The notes under the pieces were generated by a model. That model searched no databases and was not told the DNA's origin. It saw nothing but the letters and a program-made list of their open reading frames with translations. Below are positions 1 to 10,180 of a DNA stretch of 64,000 bases, in pieces. This DNA comes from Stutzerimonas chloritidismutans AW-1 (lineage in GTDB: Bacteria; Pseudomonadota; Gammaproteobacteria; Pseudomonadales; Pseudomonadaceae). Every line of letters starts with the position of its first letter. Within the stretch, counting starts at the first letter, position 1. Location: positions 1-64,000 of the forward strand of contig NZ_AOFQ01000026.1 in NCBI RefSeq assembly GCF_000495915.1. Reading direction: 5' to 3'. Position numbers and translations under genes: made by a program.

Positions 1-176
1 GGTCGGGGGGCCGGGGTCAGCAGTTCGGGAGCCTGGGCATCGTCGGGGATGGCGAAGCCGCTGGGGTACTTCACGCCCTGGTCGCGACCCAGCTTGACCG
101 TGCCCAGACCCAACGGCGAAATGCGCAGGCCGGTGCTGCCCAGTGGGCGGTGCATGTCATGCAGCGTCGCGTTCAT
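1..176 (-). CDS. Aldo/keto reductase, 5' portion (cut by window edge)
   Basis: The first 58 codons of a minus-strand gene are visible. They begin at an ATG that overlaps the stop of the upstream FAD oxidoreductase (ATGA), so the two genes are translationally coupled. The peptide starts MNATLHDMHRPLGSTGLRIS and continues PLGLGTVKLGR. This is the usual N-terminus of the aldo/keto reductase family, where a first beta-strand leads into the NADPH-binding barrel. Family members reduce aldehydes and ketones with NAD(P)H. The catalytic Asp, Tyr, Lys and His residues lie outside the window, so neither substrate nor integrity can be judged. The pairing with the FAD protein matches the arrangement I recall downstream of emrE in P. 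aeruginosa. Confidence 0.8.
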   Translation of the reverse strand, partial: MNATLHDMHRPLGSTGLRISPLGLGTVKLGRDQGVKYPSGFAIPDDAQAPELLTPAPR

Positions 177-1348
177 GGCAGCAGCCCTTCCCAGAACGGC
201 CCGGTCAACGGTGGTCGCGGCAGTTCCGGTAGTGCAGGATGCTGGACGGGGCGAATGCCGTCGCGGGCGAGAGCGGCTTCGACGCGGTCGGAAAAGTCCG
301 GTGACAGCGCCAGCTTGGTCGGCCAGCCGACCAGCAGGCGGCCCTGCTCGGCGAGAAAGGCGTTGTCCGGACGGGCGAGGGCCGATTGCGCCGGCTCGGC
401 GCGGTCGATGCGCAGCGTGGTCCAGTGCGCTGCGGACAGGTCGATCCAGGGTACCAGCTCGGCCAGTTCCTTCTTCGCCGCGGCGATCTGGCTGGCTTCG
501 TCGCGCGCCACGCCATCGGCTTCGGCCAGATCGCCGCCCAGGTACCAGACCCACTCGCCGTCTGCCGCCGGATGGCTGGTCACGGTGATTCGCGGTTTGG
601 TGCCGCCGCCCAGGCAGTGGGCGTAGAGCGGCTTGAGCGTCGGCGCCTTGACGATGACCATGTGCAGCGGTCGGCGCTGCATGGCCGGCTGCTGCAGGCC
701 GAGCGAAGTGAGCAGCTCGGCCGTTCCGCCGCCGGCGCTGAAAACGATGCGCTGAGCGCGGATCTCGCGGCCGTCGACGCGCAGACCGACCAGCTCGTCG
801 CCATCGAGCAGCGGTTCGACCTGCTGGCCGGCGAGCAGGCTGTCGCCGGCCAGTTCGGCCAGGCGGGCGATCAGACTGGGCACATCGAGCACCAGTTCGC
901 TGAGGCGGTAGACCTTGCCTTTGAATTTCGGGTGTTGCAGAGCGGGTGGCAGTTCGTCGCCCTTGACCTGACCAACCCGCGAGCGCACTGCCTTGCTGGC
1001 GAAGAAGCTGGTGAGGTTGCCGGCCAGCGTGCCGGGCGACCAGAGGTAATGCGCATCGGACAGCAGGCGCACGCCGCTGAGATCCAGCTCGCCCTTGCCT
1101 TCAAGAGCCTCGCGCCAGCGCCGTGGCATGTCGGCGATGGCTTCGGATGCGCCGGTGAGGGCGCCGCTCAAGGCGTATTTGGTGCCCCCATGAATGATGC
1201 CCTGGGACTTCACGCTCTGCCCGCCACCCAGCGTTCCCTTGTCCACCAGCAACGTGGCAAAACCTTGCCTGCGCAGGCGCGCGTTGAGCCAGAGGCCGGC
1301 GACGCCGCCGCCAACGATCAGGACATCGGTGCTGAGGGATTCAGGCAT
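173..1348 (-). CDS. FAD-dependent oxidoreductase, DAO/GlpA-like
   Basis: This is a 391-aa cytoplasmic flavoprotein. A Rossmann dinucleotide motif GGGVAG sits at residues 13-18 after a beta-strand of hydrophobic residues (DVLIVGGG). A D-amino-acid-oxidase-type motif follows (KSQGIIHGGTKYAL, about residues 47-60), as in GlpA/GlpD and L-2-hydroxyglutarate oxidase relatives. The C-terminal part carries a second FAD-contacting stretch near LLVGWPTKLALSPDF. The family oxidises amino, hydroxy or glycerol-phosphate substrates through FAD, but the substrate here cannot be read from sequence. The gene overlaps the following aldo/keto reductase by 4 bp, which suggests a two-gene redox operon. No signal peptide or membrane helix is seen. 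Confidence 0.85.
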   Translation of the reverse strand: MPESLSTDVLIVGGGVAGLWLNARLRRQGFATLLVDKGTLGGGQSVKSQGIIHGGTKYALSGALTGASEAIADMPRRWREALEGKGELDLSGVRLLSDAHYLWSPGTLAGNLTSFFASKAVRSRVGQVKGDELPPALQHPKFKGKVYRLSELVLDVPSLIARLAELAGDSLLAGQQVEPLLDGDELVGLRVDGREIRAQRIVFSAGGGTAELLTSLGLQQPAMQRRPLHMVIVKAPTLKPLYAHCLGGGTKPRITVTSHPAADGEWVWYLGGDLAEADGVARDEASQIAAAKKELAELVPWIDLSAAHWTTLRIDRAEPAQSALARPDNAFLAEQGRLLVGWPTKLALSPDFSDRVEAALARDGIRPVQHPALPELPRPPLTGPFWEGLLP

Positions 1349-1408
1349 GTGCAGGCCTCATACGGGGAAACGGACGCGCAGTATAACTGCATGCAGTTCG
1401 CGGGGCGC

Positions 1409-1801
1409 TTAGTGGCCGGTGCTGCCGGAGAACAGCTGAATGACCACCACGCCAGCGATGATCAGGACCATACCGAGCGCTGCCGGCAGGTCCAGGTGCT
1501 GGCGATAGATCAGCGCCGCAGCGATGCTGACCAGCACGATGCCCAGGCCCGCCCAGATGGCGTAGGCGATCCCCACCGGAATGGTCTTCACCACCAGCGC
1601 CAGCATCCAGAAGGACAAGCTATAGCCACAAATCACCAGCAACAGGGGCAGCGGGCGGCTGAAGCCGGCCAGGGCTTTCATCGAGGTGGTGGCGATCACT
1701 TCGGCGCAGATGGCGATGGCCAGGTAAACGTAACACCGGACATGGGAAATCCTGATCGTGGGCTGGAGGAGGTCAACTTCGTTCGGTCGCGTCCTCGTCA
1801 A
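1409..1801 (-). CDS. emrE: SMR-family multidrug exporter, EmrE-like, N-terminus apparently frameshifted
   Basis: This is a four-helix small multidrug resistance transporter, a proton-coupled exporter of cationic drugs in the inner membrane. The conserved first-helix glutamate is present in YLAIAICAEVIATTSMKAL, and the GIAYAIWAGLGIVLVS loop/helix matches P. aeruginosa EmrE as I remember it. The open frame extends upstream to a TTG at 1801 that has no visible Shine-Dalgarno. The ATG expected by homology is at 1743, with AGGA about 8 nt upstream, and reads M-S-G and then falls out of frame. Removing one GT from GGTGTTACG restores M-S-G-Y-V-Y-L-A-I. The gene therefore carries a +2 lesion at codon 3-4, or the assembly has an indel, or translation starts at an unusual upstream codon. 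The homology-expected start gives about 110 aa. Confidence 0.75.
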   Translation of the reverse strand: MTRTRPNEVDLLQPTIRISHVRCYVYLAIAICAEVIATTSMKALAGFSRPLPLLLVICGYSLSFWMLALVVKTIPVGIAYAIWAGLGIVLVSIAAALIYRQHLDLPAALGMVLIIAGVVVIQLFSGSTGH

Positions 1802-1862
1802 CTAGTTCGCCAGCCGTGGCGATTGTGGCTCGCCGGCAGGCGGCTTGCTAAGCTCCGCGCCC

Positions 1863-3131
1863 ATGAATCGCACCCTCTATACCCTGCTGTTCCACCTCGG
1901 CCTGCCGCTGGTATTTCTGCGCCTGCTCTGGCGCGCCTGGCGCGCGCCGGCCTACTCCCGTCGTATCGGCGAACGTTTCGCCTTTGGTTTGCCGCCGCTT
2001 CGTCCGGGTGGCATCTGGGTGCATGCGGTGTCGGTCGGCGAGAGCATCGCCGCGGCGCCGATGATCCGCGAACTGATGGCGCGCTATCCGCAGCTGCCGA
2101 TCACCGTCACCTGCATGACCCCGACCGGCTCGGAGCGGATTCAGGCGCTGTTCGGCGACAGCGTGCAGCACTGCTATCTGCCCTATGACCTGCCCTGGGC
2201 GGCGGCGCGCTTTCTTGAGCGCGTGCGACCGAAGCTGGCGGTGGTGATGGAAACCGAACTCTGGCCCAACCATATCCATCAGTGTGCACGCCGCGACATT
2301 CCGGTAGCGCTGGCCAATGCGCGCTTGTCCGAGCGCTCGGCCCGCGGCTACGCGCGCTTCGCCCGTCTGACTGCGCCGATGCTGGCTAAGCTGAGCCTGA
2401 TTGCCGTGCAGACCGAGGCTGAAGCCGAACGTTTTCGCCGGCTCGGTGCGCGCGATGAGTGCGTCGAGGTGACCGGATCGATCAAGTTCGACCTGACCAT
2501 CGACCCGGCACTGCTGGAGCGTGCCAGTAAATTGCGCCAGCAGTGGGCGGCGCTGGAACGGCCATTGTGGATCGCCGCCAGTACACACGCCGGAGAGGAC
2601 GAGATCATGCTGGCTGCGCATCGCCAGCTGCTCAGCAACCATCCGCAGGCGCTGCTGATCCTGGTGCCCAGGCACCCGGAGCGCTTCGCCTCGGTGTACG
2701 AGTCGGCGGTCAGGGATGGGTTTGTCGCCGTGCGGCGCTCGACGGGGGAAGTGGTCGACGCCGGTACCGAGGTACTGGTCGGCGACACCATGGGCGAGCT
2801 GCTGTTTCTCTACGCGCTGGCGGATATCGCCTTCGTTGGCGGCAGCCTGGTGCCCAACGGCGGGCACAACCTCCTTGAGCCCGCAGCGCTGGGCAAGCCG
2901 GTGCTCAGCGGCCCGCACCTGTTCAACTTTCTCGAGATATCGGCGCAGTTGCGCGCGGCTGGCGCCCTGCGTGAAGTGCAGGATGCCGCGCAACTGGCGC
3001 AGGTGGTCAGCGAACTCTGGGGCGATCCAGCCGGGGCCCAGGCGATGCGCGATGCCGGTCTCGGCGTGCTCAAGGCCAATCAGGGCGCTCTGGAGCGGTT
3101 GCTGGCGGGGTTAGGGCGGCTGCTCGGGTAA
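1863..3131 (+). CDS. waaA: 3-deoxy-D-manno-octulosonic acid (Kdo) transferase
   Basis: This is a 422-aa GT30 enzyme that adds Kdo from CMP-Kdo to lipid IVA at the inner face of the cytoplasmic membrane, the first committed step of LPS core assembly. A single hydrophobic anchor occupies residues about 5-22. The catalytic glutamate is E60 in HAVSVGES. The C-terminal GT-B half contains the nucleotide-binding run ADIAFVGGSLVPNGGHNLLE with its conserved glutamate. The ATG at 1863 is preferred over an upstream in-frame start at 1845 because it begins the family N-terminus MNRTLYTLLFH. The gene is divergent from emrE and convergent with the TolC-family gene, and a long inverted repeat follows it. 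Confidence 0.95.
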   Translation: MNRTLYTLLFHLGLPLVFLRLLWRAWRAPAYSRRIGERFAFGLPPLRPGGIWVHAVSVGESIAAAPMIRELMARYPQLPITVTCMTPTGSERIQALFGDSVQHCYLPYDLPWAAARFLERVRPKLAVVMETELWPNHIHQCARRDIPVALANARLSERSARGYARFARLTAPMLAKLSLIAVQTEAEAERFRRLGARDECVEVTGSIKFDLTIDPALLERASKLRQQWAALERPLWIAASTHAGEDEIMLAAHRQLLSNHPQALLILVPRHPERFASVYESAVRDGFVAVRRSTGEVVDAGTEVLVGDTMGELLFLYALADIAFVGGSLVPNGGHNLLEPAALGKPVLSGPHLFNFLEISAQLRAAGALREVQDAAQLAQVVSELWGDPAGAQAMRDAGLGVLKANQGALERLLAGLGRLLG

Positions 3132-3246
3132 TTTGGCCGGGCGGATTCGGCGTCAGGCCGCCATGTTCGGCGCGGGATGCTTTTGATGGTTTTCCCGCCT
3201 CGGGCCAGGCAGCTCAACGCTAGAGTTTTAGCCGTTGGGCTCTCGC

Positions 3247-3298
3247 ACAGGTGCATGAAGGTATCGCTACGCTGCCCGGCCGATCATGCACCTGTTTT
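3247..3298 (+). terminator. Candidate terminator / 12-bp inverted repeat between convergent waaA and tolC
   Basis: A perfect 12-bp inverted repeat is present: ACAGGTGCATGA at 3247-3258 and TCATGCACCTGT at 3284-3295. A run of four T follows on the plus strand. The 25-nt loop is long for an intrinsic terminator. The site lies between the convergent waaA and TolC-family genes, so it most likely ends waaA transcription. A shorter hairpin lies upstream (GCGGGA...TCCCGC, about 3171-3202). Confidence 0.5.
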
Positions 3299-3308
3299 CC
3301 TTCGTCGC

Positions 3309-4763
3309 TCAGTAATCGATCCGCACCGGCTGGCCGATGGTTTGCGGCAGGTCCGGTGGCAGGAAGTCGGTGTCCGGGTTGTAGTCGGGCTTCAGGTACG
3401 CCGCCAGCTGCTGCAGATCGTCCGGATTGAGCGTGCCCGCGGCCTGTTTCAGGCGCAGGTTGTCGAGGATGTAGTCGTAGCGGGCGTTGTTGTAGTCCCG
3501 CACGGCGCCATACAGGCGGCGCTGGGTGTCGAGCACGTCGACGATGTTGCGCGTGCCGACCTGATAGCCGATCTCCGTTGCCTCCAGCGCGCTCTGATTG
3601 GAGATGATCGATTGCCGGCGAGCCTCGACCTGCTCGATATCGGTGTTAACCGCTCGGTGCAGATTGCGTGTGGATTCGACCACCTGGCGGCGCAGGCTCT
3701 CGCGCTGCTGCTCGCTCTGGCTGAGCTGGTAATAGGCCTCGCGACTCTGCGAAGTGGTCAGGCCGCCACTGTAGAGCGGAATGTTCAGCTGCAGGCCGAT
3801 GCTGCGCTGCTCGACGTCACCGGTGTAGCGAGGCATGTCGAAGCCCGGGATGCTCTGGCTGTTGCTGAAGCCCAGCGCATCGTTGTCGCCCTTGCGATAG
3901 GACGCCACCGCATCGAGCGTCGGTGCATGGCCGGAGCGGCGCTGGCGCAGGGTTTCTTCCGCTGCGGTCACCGCGTAATTGACCGCCAGCAGGTTGAGGT
4001 TCTGCCGTGTTGCGGTATCGACCCACGCCTTGGCCTCGTTCGGCACCGGCGCCAGGACAGGCAGGGTGTGGCGGATGCCTTCGAGGGCGATATATTCGCG
4101 GTTGGTCAGGGTGTACAGCGCCTGGAAGGCGTCCTCGACCTGGCGCTGGGCGATGGACCGATTGGCGCGTGCGGTATCGAACCCGGCCTGGGCCTCGAGC
4201 ACGTCGGTCTTGTCGGAAAGACCGACCTCGAAGCGTTCGTTGGCCTGGTCGAGCTGGCGCTTGAATGCAGCTTCCTCGGCTTTAACCGCCGCCAGATTGT
4301 CCTGGGCGCGCAGCACGGCGAAGTAGGCCTGGGCGCTCTGCAGGATCAGGTCCTGTTCAGCGATGGAGTATTCGATTGCCGCCTGCTCGCTCACGGCTTC
4401 CGCAGCCTTGAGCTGGAACCAGCGGTCGGCGCGGAAAATTGGCTGGCTCAGCGTCGCCTGATAGGCGGTGCCGCTGCGCGACAGCGAGGTGGAGCCCATG
4501 CTGGTGTCGACGTCCGTTTCGGTGTCGCTCAGCTCGGCGCCGGCACTGAGGTTGGGCAGCAGGCCGGCCCGCGCCTGCGGCACGATTTCCTGGCGGGCGC
4601 GAAACAGCGCGCGCGCCGCGGCCAGGTCGGCGTTGTTGTTGACGGCTTGCTGATAGACGCTGACCAGATCGGTCTTGCTGGCGAGGGGGATGGTCTCCTG
4701 CGCCCAGGCTGCTCCGGCGGTGAGGGAGGCCACGGCGAGAGCCAGGGGGAGTCTGCGCAGCAT
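3309..4763 (-). CDS. tolC: TolC-family outer membrane channel protein
   Basis: This is a 484-aa outer-membrane efflux protein, the exit duct for tripartite drug pumps and type I secretion. The start at 4763 gives a clean Sec signal peptide, MLRRLPLALAVASLTAGAAW followed by cleavage near AWA/QE. Starting at 4796 would put a charged extension before it. The mature protein shows two OEP repeats of coiled-coil helices: TDLVSVYQQAVNNNADLAAARA in the first half, and the duplicated SGGLTTSQSREAYYQLSQ... NIVDVLDTQRRLYGAVRDYN in the second. A second, shorter TolC-family gene sits in the type I secretion operon at 13.3 kb, so this copy is probably the general housekeeping channel. Confidence 0.92.
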   Translation of the reverse strand: MLRRLPLALAVASLTAGAAWAQETIPLASKTDLVSVYQQAVNNNADLAAARALFRARQEIVPQARAGLLPNLSAGAELSDTETDVDTSMGSTSLSRSGTAYQATLSQPIFRADRWFQLKAAEAVSEQAAIEYSIAEQDLILQSAQAYFAVLRAQDNLAAVKAEEAAFKRQLDQANERFEVGLSDKTDVLEAQAGFDTARANRSIAQRQVEDAFQALYTLTNREYIALEGIRHTLPVLAPVPNEAKAWVDTATRQNLNLLAVNYAVTAAEETLRQRRSGHAPTLDAVASYRKGDNDALGFSNSQSIPGFDMPRYTGDVEQRSIGLQLNIPLYSGGLTTSQSREAYYQLSQSEQQRESLRRQVVESTRNLHRAVNTDIEQVEARRQSIISNQSALEATEIGYQVGTRNIVDVLDTQRRLYGAVRDYNNARYDYILDNLRLKQAAGTLNPDDLQQLAAYLKPDYNPDTDFLPPDLPQTIGQPVRIDY

Positions 4764-4872
4764 GTTGGGTCCATCCTGAATAGAGCTGATGGGCAAGGCT
4801 AAGCGGCGGCTGACGGAGGGTCAAGGCGCGTGTGCGAGGTGACGTCAGATGCCGGTTGCGGCCGGCCGAAAT

Positions 4873-4884
4873 GACCGAACGGTC
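4873..4884. promoter_or_regulatory. Palindrome resembling a TetR-type operator
   Basis: GACCG-AA-CGGTC is an inverted repeat of two 5-bp arms with a 2-bp centre. It lies about 110 bp upstream of the tolC start codon (minus strand) and upstream of the thiC riboswitch. Sites of this symmetry are common for TetR-family repressors of efflux genes. No TetR gene is in the window, so the regulator is unknown. Confidence 0.3.
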
Positions 4885-4944
4885 GACTAGTTTCGCCGTT
4901 GCCATGGCGTTCGTACGGGGTCTTGATTAGACTCGATGGCGTTC

Positions 4945-7025
<2,081 letters not shown>

Positions 7026-7077
7026 CCGGCGAGGGCGGGCCTGCGCTGATCATGAGCGCGGCTAACGCTGTGCGGTT

Positions 7078-7146
7078 ATCCACCCTGCGGGAAGCTTCGC
7101 CTTGTGCTGCCGGCAGGCGTAGGGTGGATGGCCGAAGCCATCCACC
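7078..7146. repeat. REP-like palindromic repeat (GTAGGGTGGAT family)
   Basis: ATCCACCCT at 7078-7086 is the reverse complement of AGGGTGGAT at 7121-7129. The latter is also part of a tight hairpin, GGTGGATGGC / CGAA loop / GCCATCCACC (7123-7146). The same GTAGGGTGGAT core recurs as an inverted pair at 63325-63394. These are intergenic extragenic-palindrome-type elements of the kind often found in Pseudomonas. This copy lies between thiC and the tRNA gene. Confidence 0.6.
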
Positions 7147-7232
7147 GGATTGCCCGCCCAGCGCTACCCGAGGCGACCTGCAACTTATTGATTTTCCTGC
7201 ATTAGACGCTTAGAGTGCTCGCCCTTCGCGAT

Positions 7233-7307
<75 letters not shown>

Positions 7308-7406
7308 TTGTTTGGCGGGTGCAGTCGTTAACTGTGACTTGGCCAATGGCCGCTGCAGCATTTTCCGGCTAAGGTCCCCTGTGTTTTCGACACTCAGGGA
7401 CGAGTC

Positions 7407-8834
7407 ATGGAAATCCTTCATCACGGCGCCGCCGATGGCGTCACCGGCTCCTGTCATCAGCTGCGCCTGGATACCGGTTTCAGCCTGCTGGTCGATTGCG
7501 GGCTATTCCAGGGGGCCGATACCTCGCCGGGACGGGCCGGGGCCGGCAGTCTGGATATCGAGTTCGACCTGGCCGGCATTCGTGCGCTGGTCGCAACCCA
7601 CGTGCATATCGACCACGTCGGCCGCATTCCCTACCTGCTGGCCGCAGGCTTCAGTGGCCCCATCCTCTGCAGTGAGCCTTCTGCCCGGCTGCTGCCGATC
7701 GTGCTCGAGGACGCCTTTCGTCTCGGCATCAGTCGTGACCAGCACAAGGTCGAGCAATATCTCGCGCTCGTCGAGCGGCGTCTGATCGCGCTGCCCTACA
7801 ACCGCTGGTTCACCCTCAGCGACACGTCGTCGTTGCGGGCGCGCATCCGCCTGCAGCGCGCCGGGCATATCCTCGGCTCGGCCTATGTCGAGGTGGACAT
7901 CAGGCGTCCTGGCCAGGCACGTCGGCGTGTGCTCTTCTCGGGTGATCTCGGTGCGCCCCATGCGCCCCATGCGCCCTTGCTGCGCCCGCCGAAAGTGGCG
8001 GCCGGCGCCGACGTGGTGGTGCTGGAGAGCACCTATGGCGACCGCCAGCACGAGGATCGAACCCAGCGCCGGCAACGCCTGAAACGACTGATCGAGAAGG
8101 CGCTGGCCGACGACGGCAGCGTGCTGATCCCGGCCTTCAGCATTGGCCGCACTCAGGAGCTGCTCTACGAGCTGGAACAGATCATCTTCGAGGCCCATGC
8201 CGGGGCCGGCCCTGCGTCTGGTGCCGGCTGGCGGCAGCTACCGATCATCCTCGACTCGCCGCTGGCCAGTCGCTTCACCGAGGCATACCGCGAGCTGCGC
8301 CCGTTCTGGAATGACGAAGCGCAGGGTCGGCTGCGCGAGGGGCGCGATCCGATGGCATTCGACCAGCTGCTCACCGTCGACAGCCACGACCAGCATCTGA
8401 GCATGGTCCGCCACCTGGCCGAAACGGCGCGGCCGGCCGTGGTCATCGCCGGTGGCGGCATGTGCGCCGGCGGGCGCATCGTCAACTATCTCAAGGCGAT
8501 GCTCGAGGATCGGCGGCACAACGTTCTTTTCGTCGGTTACCAGGCTGCCGGCACCCCTGGGTACGCCATCCAGCGCTTCGGCCCTCGCGGTGGCTACGTC
8601 GAGCTCGATGGCCAGCGACTGGACATCCGCGCCGGTATTGAAAGCATTGGTGGCTACTCGGCGCATGCCGATCGGAATGGGCTGCTTGGCTTCATCACCA
8701 CGATGCGGCGCTGGCCGAGCGAGGTGCGGCTGGTGCATGGCGAGGCGCGCGCCAAGCAGCAACTGCGCGAGGGCCTTATGTCAGCCTATGCGGCCAAGGG
8801 GCGAAGGGTAGACGTGCTGGTCCCCGAGCGCTGA
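7407..8834 (+). CDS. MBL-fold / beta-CASP ribonuclease-like protein
   Basis: This is a 475-aa metallo-beta-lactamase-fold protein of the CPSF/RNase J-like YSH1 group. The metal-binding motif HVHIDH is at residues 65-70, in THVHIDHVGRIPYLLAAGF. Further metal and beta-CASP features follow: VLFSGDLG, the DVVVLESTYGDR element, IPAFSIGRTQELLYEL, GGMCAGGRIVNYL and the C-terminal SAHADRNGL and VHGEARAKQQL histidine motifs. Bacterial members are predicted Zn-dependent endo- or exoribonucleases, but the role of this subgroup is unproved. It is cytoplasmic, with no signal peptide. It lies between tRNA-Thr and a convergent glycosyltransferase and has no obvious operon partner. Confidence 0.9.
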   Translation: MEILHHGAADGVTGSCHQLRLDTGFSLLVDCGLFQGADTSPGRAGAGSLDIEFDLAGIRALVATHVHIDHVGRIPYLLAAGFSGPILCSEPSARLLPIVLEDAFRLGISRDQHKVEQYLALVERRLIALPYNRWFTLSDTSSLRARIRLQRAGHILGSAYVEVDIRRPGQARRRVLFSGDLGAPHAPHAPLLRPPKVAAGADVVVLESTYGDRQHEDRTQRRQRLKRLIEKALADDGSVLIPAFSIGRTQELLYELEQIIFEAHAGAGPASGAGWRQLPIILDSPLASRFTEAYRELRPFWNDEAQGRLREGRDPMAFDQLLTVDSHDQHLSMVRHLAETARPAVVIAGGGMCAGGRIVNYLKAMLEDRRHNVLFVGYQAAGTPGYAIQRFGPRGGYVELDGQRLDIRAGIESIGGYSAHADRNGLLGFITTMRRWPSEVRLVHGEARAKQQLREGLMSAYAAKGRRVDVLVPER

Positions 8835-8842
8835 GTTTCGCT

Positions 8843-9958
8843 CTAGCGGCCCTGCAATACGTCCCGGTAGACCTGTACCGTTTGCTCGCACATGCGCTGC
8901 GCACTGAACTGCTCCTCGAAGCGGCGCGCCGCATTCGCGCCCAGTTCGGCGGCCAGAGCCGGATTCTCCCAGAGCTGGCCCATGGCCCGTCGCAATGCTG
9001 GCGAGTCGGCCGGCGGGACGGCCATACCGGTAACGCCGTCCAGGTTGACGAATGTCGTGCCCGTGCCGATCTCGCAGGAGATCATTGGTTTGCCATACAT
9101 GGCCGCCTCCAGCAGGGAAATGCCGAATGCCTCCGAGCGCAGGTGGGACGGAAAGACGAATGCGTGGCAGAGCTGCAGCAGGCAGGCCTTGTCCTCGTCG
9201 GCTATCCGCCCGGTCCAGATCAGATGATCAAGCCCTAGCTGGCGTGCCTGTTCCTTGAGGTTGGCTTCCTCTGGGCCTGCGCCGGCGATGACTACTGGCC
9301 AGCCAGTGCCAGCCACCGCCTCGAGCAGATACTCCAGCCCCTTGTAGTAGCGCAGCACGCCGACAAACAGGAAAAAGCGCGCCGGCAGGCGTTCGCGCCA
9401 ATAGGTCAGGCGCTCGGTCGAAGGCTCGGGGTAGGCCCGACGGTCCAGGCCGAAGGGGATGGCTACCGTCTTGTCTCGGTGCCGGCACAGGACCTCGCTG
9501 CTTTCAAGATAATTCGGCGAGGAGGCGATGATGCGGTCCATGCTCGCCAGGAAGCGCTGCATCAGCGGCTTGTATAAGGTGAGCAGCGTGCGCTGGCGGA
9601 CGATGTCCGAATGATAGCTGACGACGCATGGCCGCCTGTGCCGGCTTACGAAGTGCACCAGATCCATTACCGGCCAGGGAAAATGGAAATGGATGATATC
9701 GGCCTGCCGAGCCGCGTCGCTGAACAACGCGAATGCTTCCCGGGAAAAACCGGTGGAGGCAATGACCAGATCCTGACGGGCCCTGACCACCTCATGGTCC
9801 GCGACCCACAGGCGCTGCGGCGAAGCGTCAGGGCTCAGCGTCAGCACGCGGCTTTCGACGCCCAGTTCGCGGTTGCCCTGGCATAGCTGATAAATGACCT
9901 GTTCTATGCCGCCGGTGGTATCCGGCAGGTAGGTCTTGAAGAAGTGAAGGACGCGCAT
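8843..9958 (-). CDS. wbpZ: GT4 glycosyltransferase, WbpZ-like
   Basis: This is a 371-aa GT-B-fold glycosyltransferase. It opens with MRVLHFFKTYLPDTTGGIEQ, the N-terminal acceptor-side motif. The C-terminal nucleotide-sugar domain contains FLFVGVLRYYKGLEYLLEA, the PSHLRSEAFGISLLEAAMYGKP (EX7E-type) motif and IGTGTTFVN. The start at 9958 is chosen because it begins at the GT-B fold, whereas an upstream in-frame start at 10096 adds unconserved sequence. It resembles WbpZ, the D-rhamnosyl/mannosyl transferase of the P. aeruginosa common polysaccharide antigen, as I remember it. It is transcribed away from the type I secretion genes, and acceptor and donor cannot be read from sequence. It is cytoplasmic or a peripheral inner-membrane protein. 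Confidence 0.83.
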   Translation of the reverse strand: MRVLHFFKTYLPDTTGGIEQVIYQLCQGNRELGVESRVLTLSPDASPQRLWVADHEVVRARQDLVIASTGFSREAFALFSDAARQADIIHFHFPWPVMDLVHFVSRHRRPCVVSYHSDIVRQRTLLTLYKPLMQRFLASMDRIIASSPNYLESSEVLCRHRDKTVAIPFGLDRRAYPEPSTERLTYWRERLPARFFLFVGVLRYYKGLEYLLEAVAGTGWPVVIAGAGPEEANLKEQARQLGLDHLIWTGRIADEDKACLLQLCHAFVFPSHLRSEAFGISLLEAAMYGKPMISCEIGTGTTFVNLDGVTGMAVPPADSPALRRAMGQLWENPALAAELGANAARRFEEQFSAQRMCEQTVQVYRDVLQGR

Positions 9959-10180
9959 GGGGGCTCGAGGCAGGTTGTCGGGCGGCCTGAATACGCTGAG
10001 CGATCGGGCCGGCCCCAAATGGGACAGAGGCCAGCATGAGGCCCCGGGTCGGAAATCTACCTTGCGTTCCGGCGGCCCGACAAGGGCGTCATTCATCGTG
10101 CCGCCTCGGTTTACATTCTCCAGTGGATATAACGGTGGTAGACTCCGCCGCTTTCGAATATGCCAGGCAGTACCGAATCC

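Noticed and set aside
386-2188. 600-codon open frame on the plus strand opposite the FAD oxidoreductase
   Set aside because: It is antisense to a well-supported gene, has no recognisable domains, and a composition typical of the reverse frame of GC-rich DNA.
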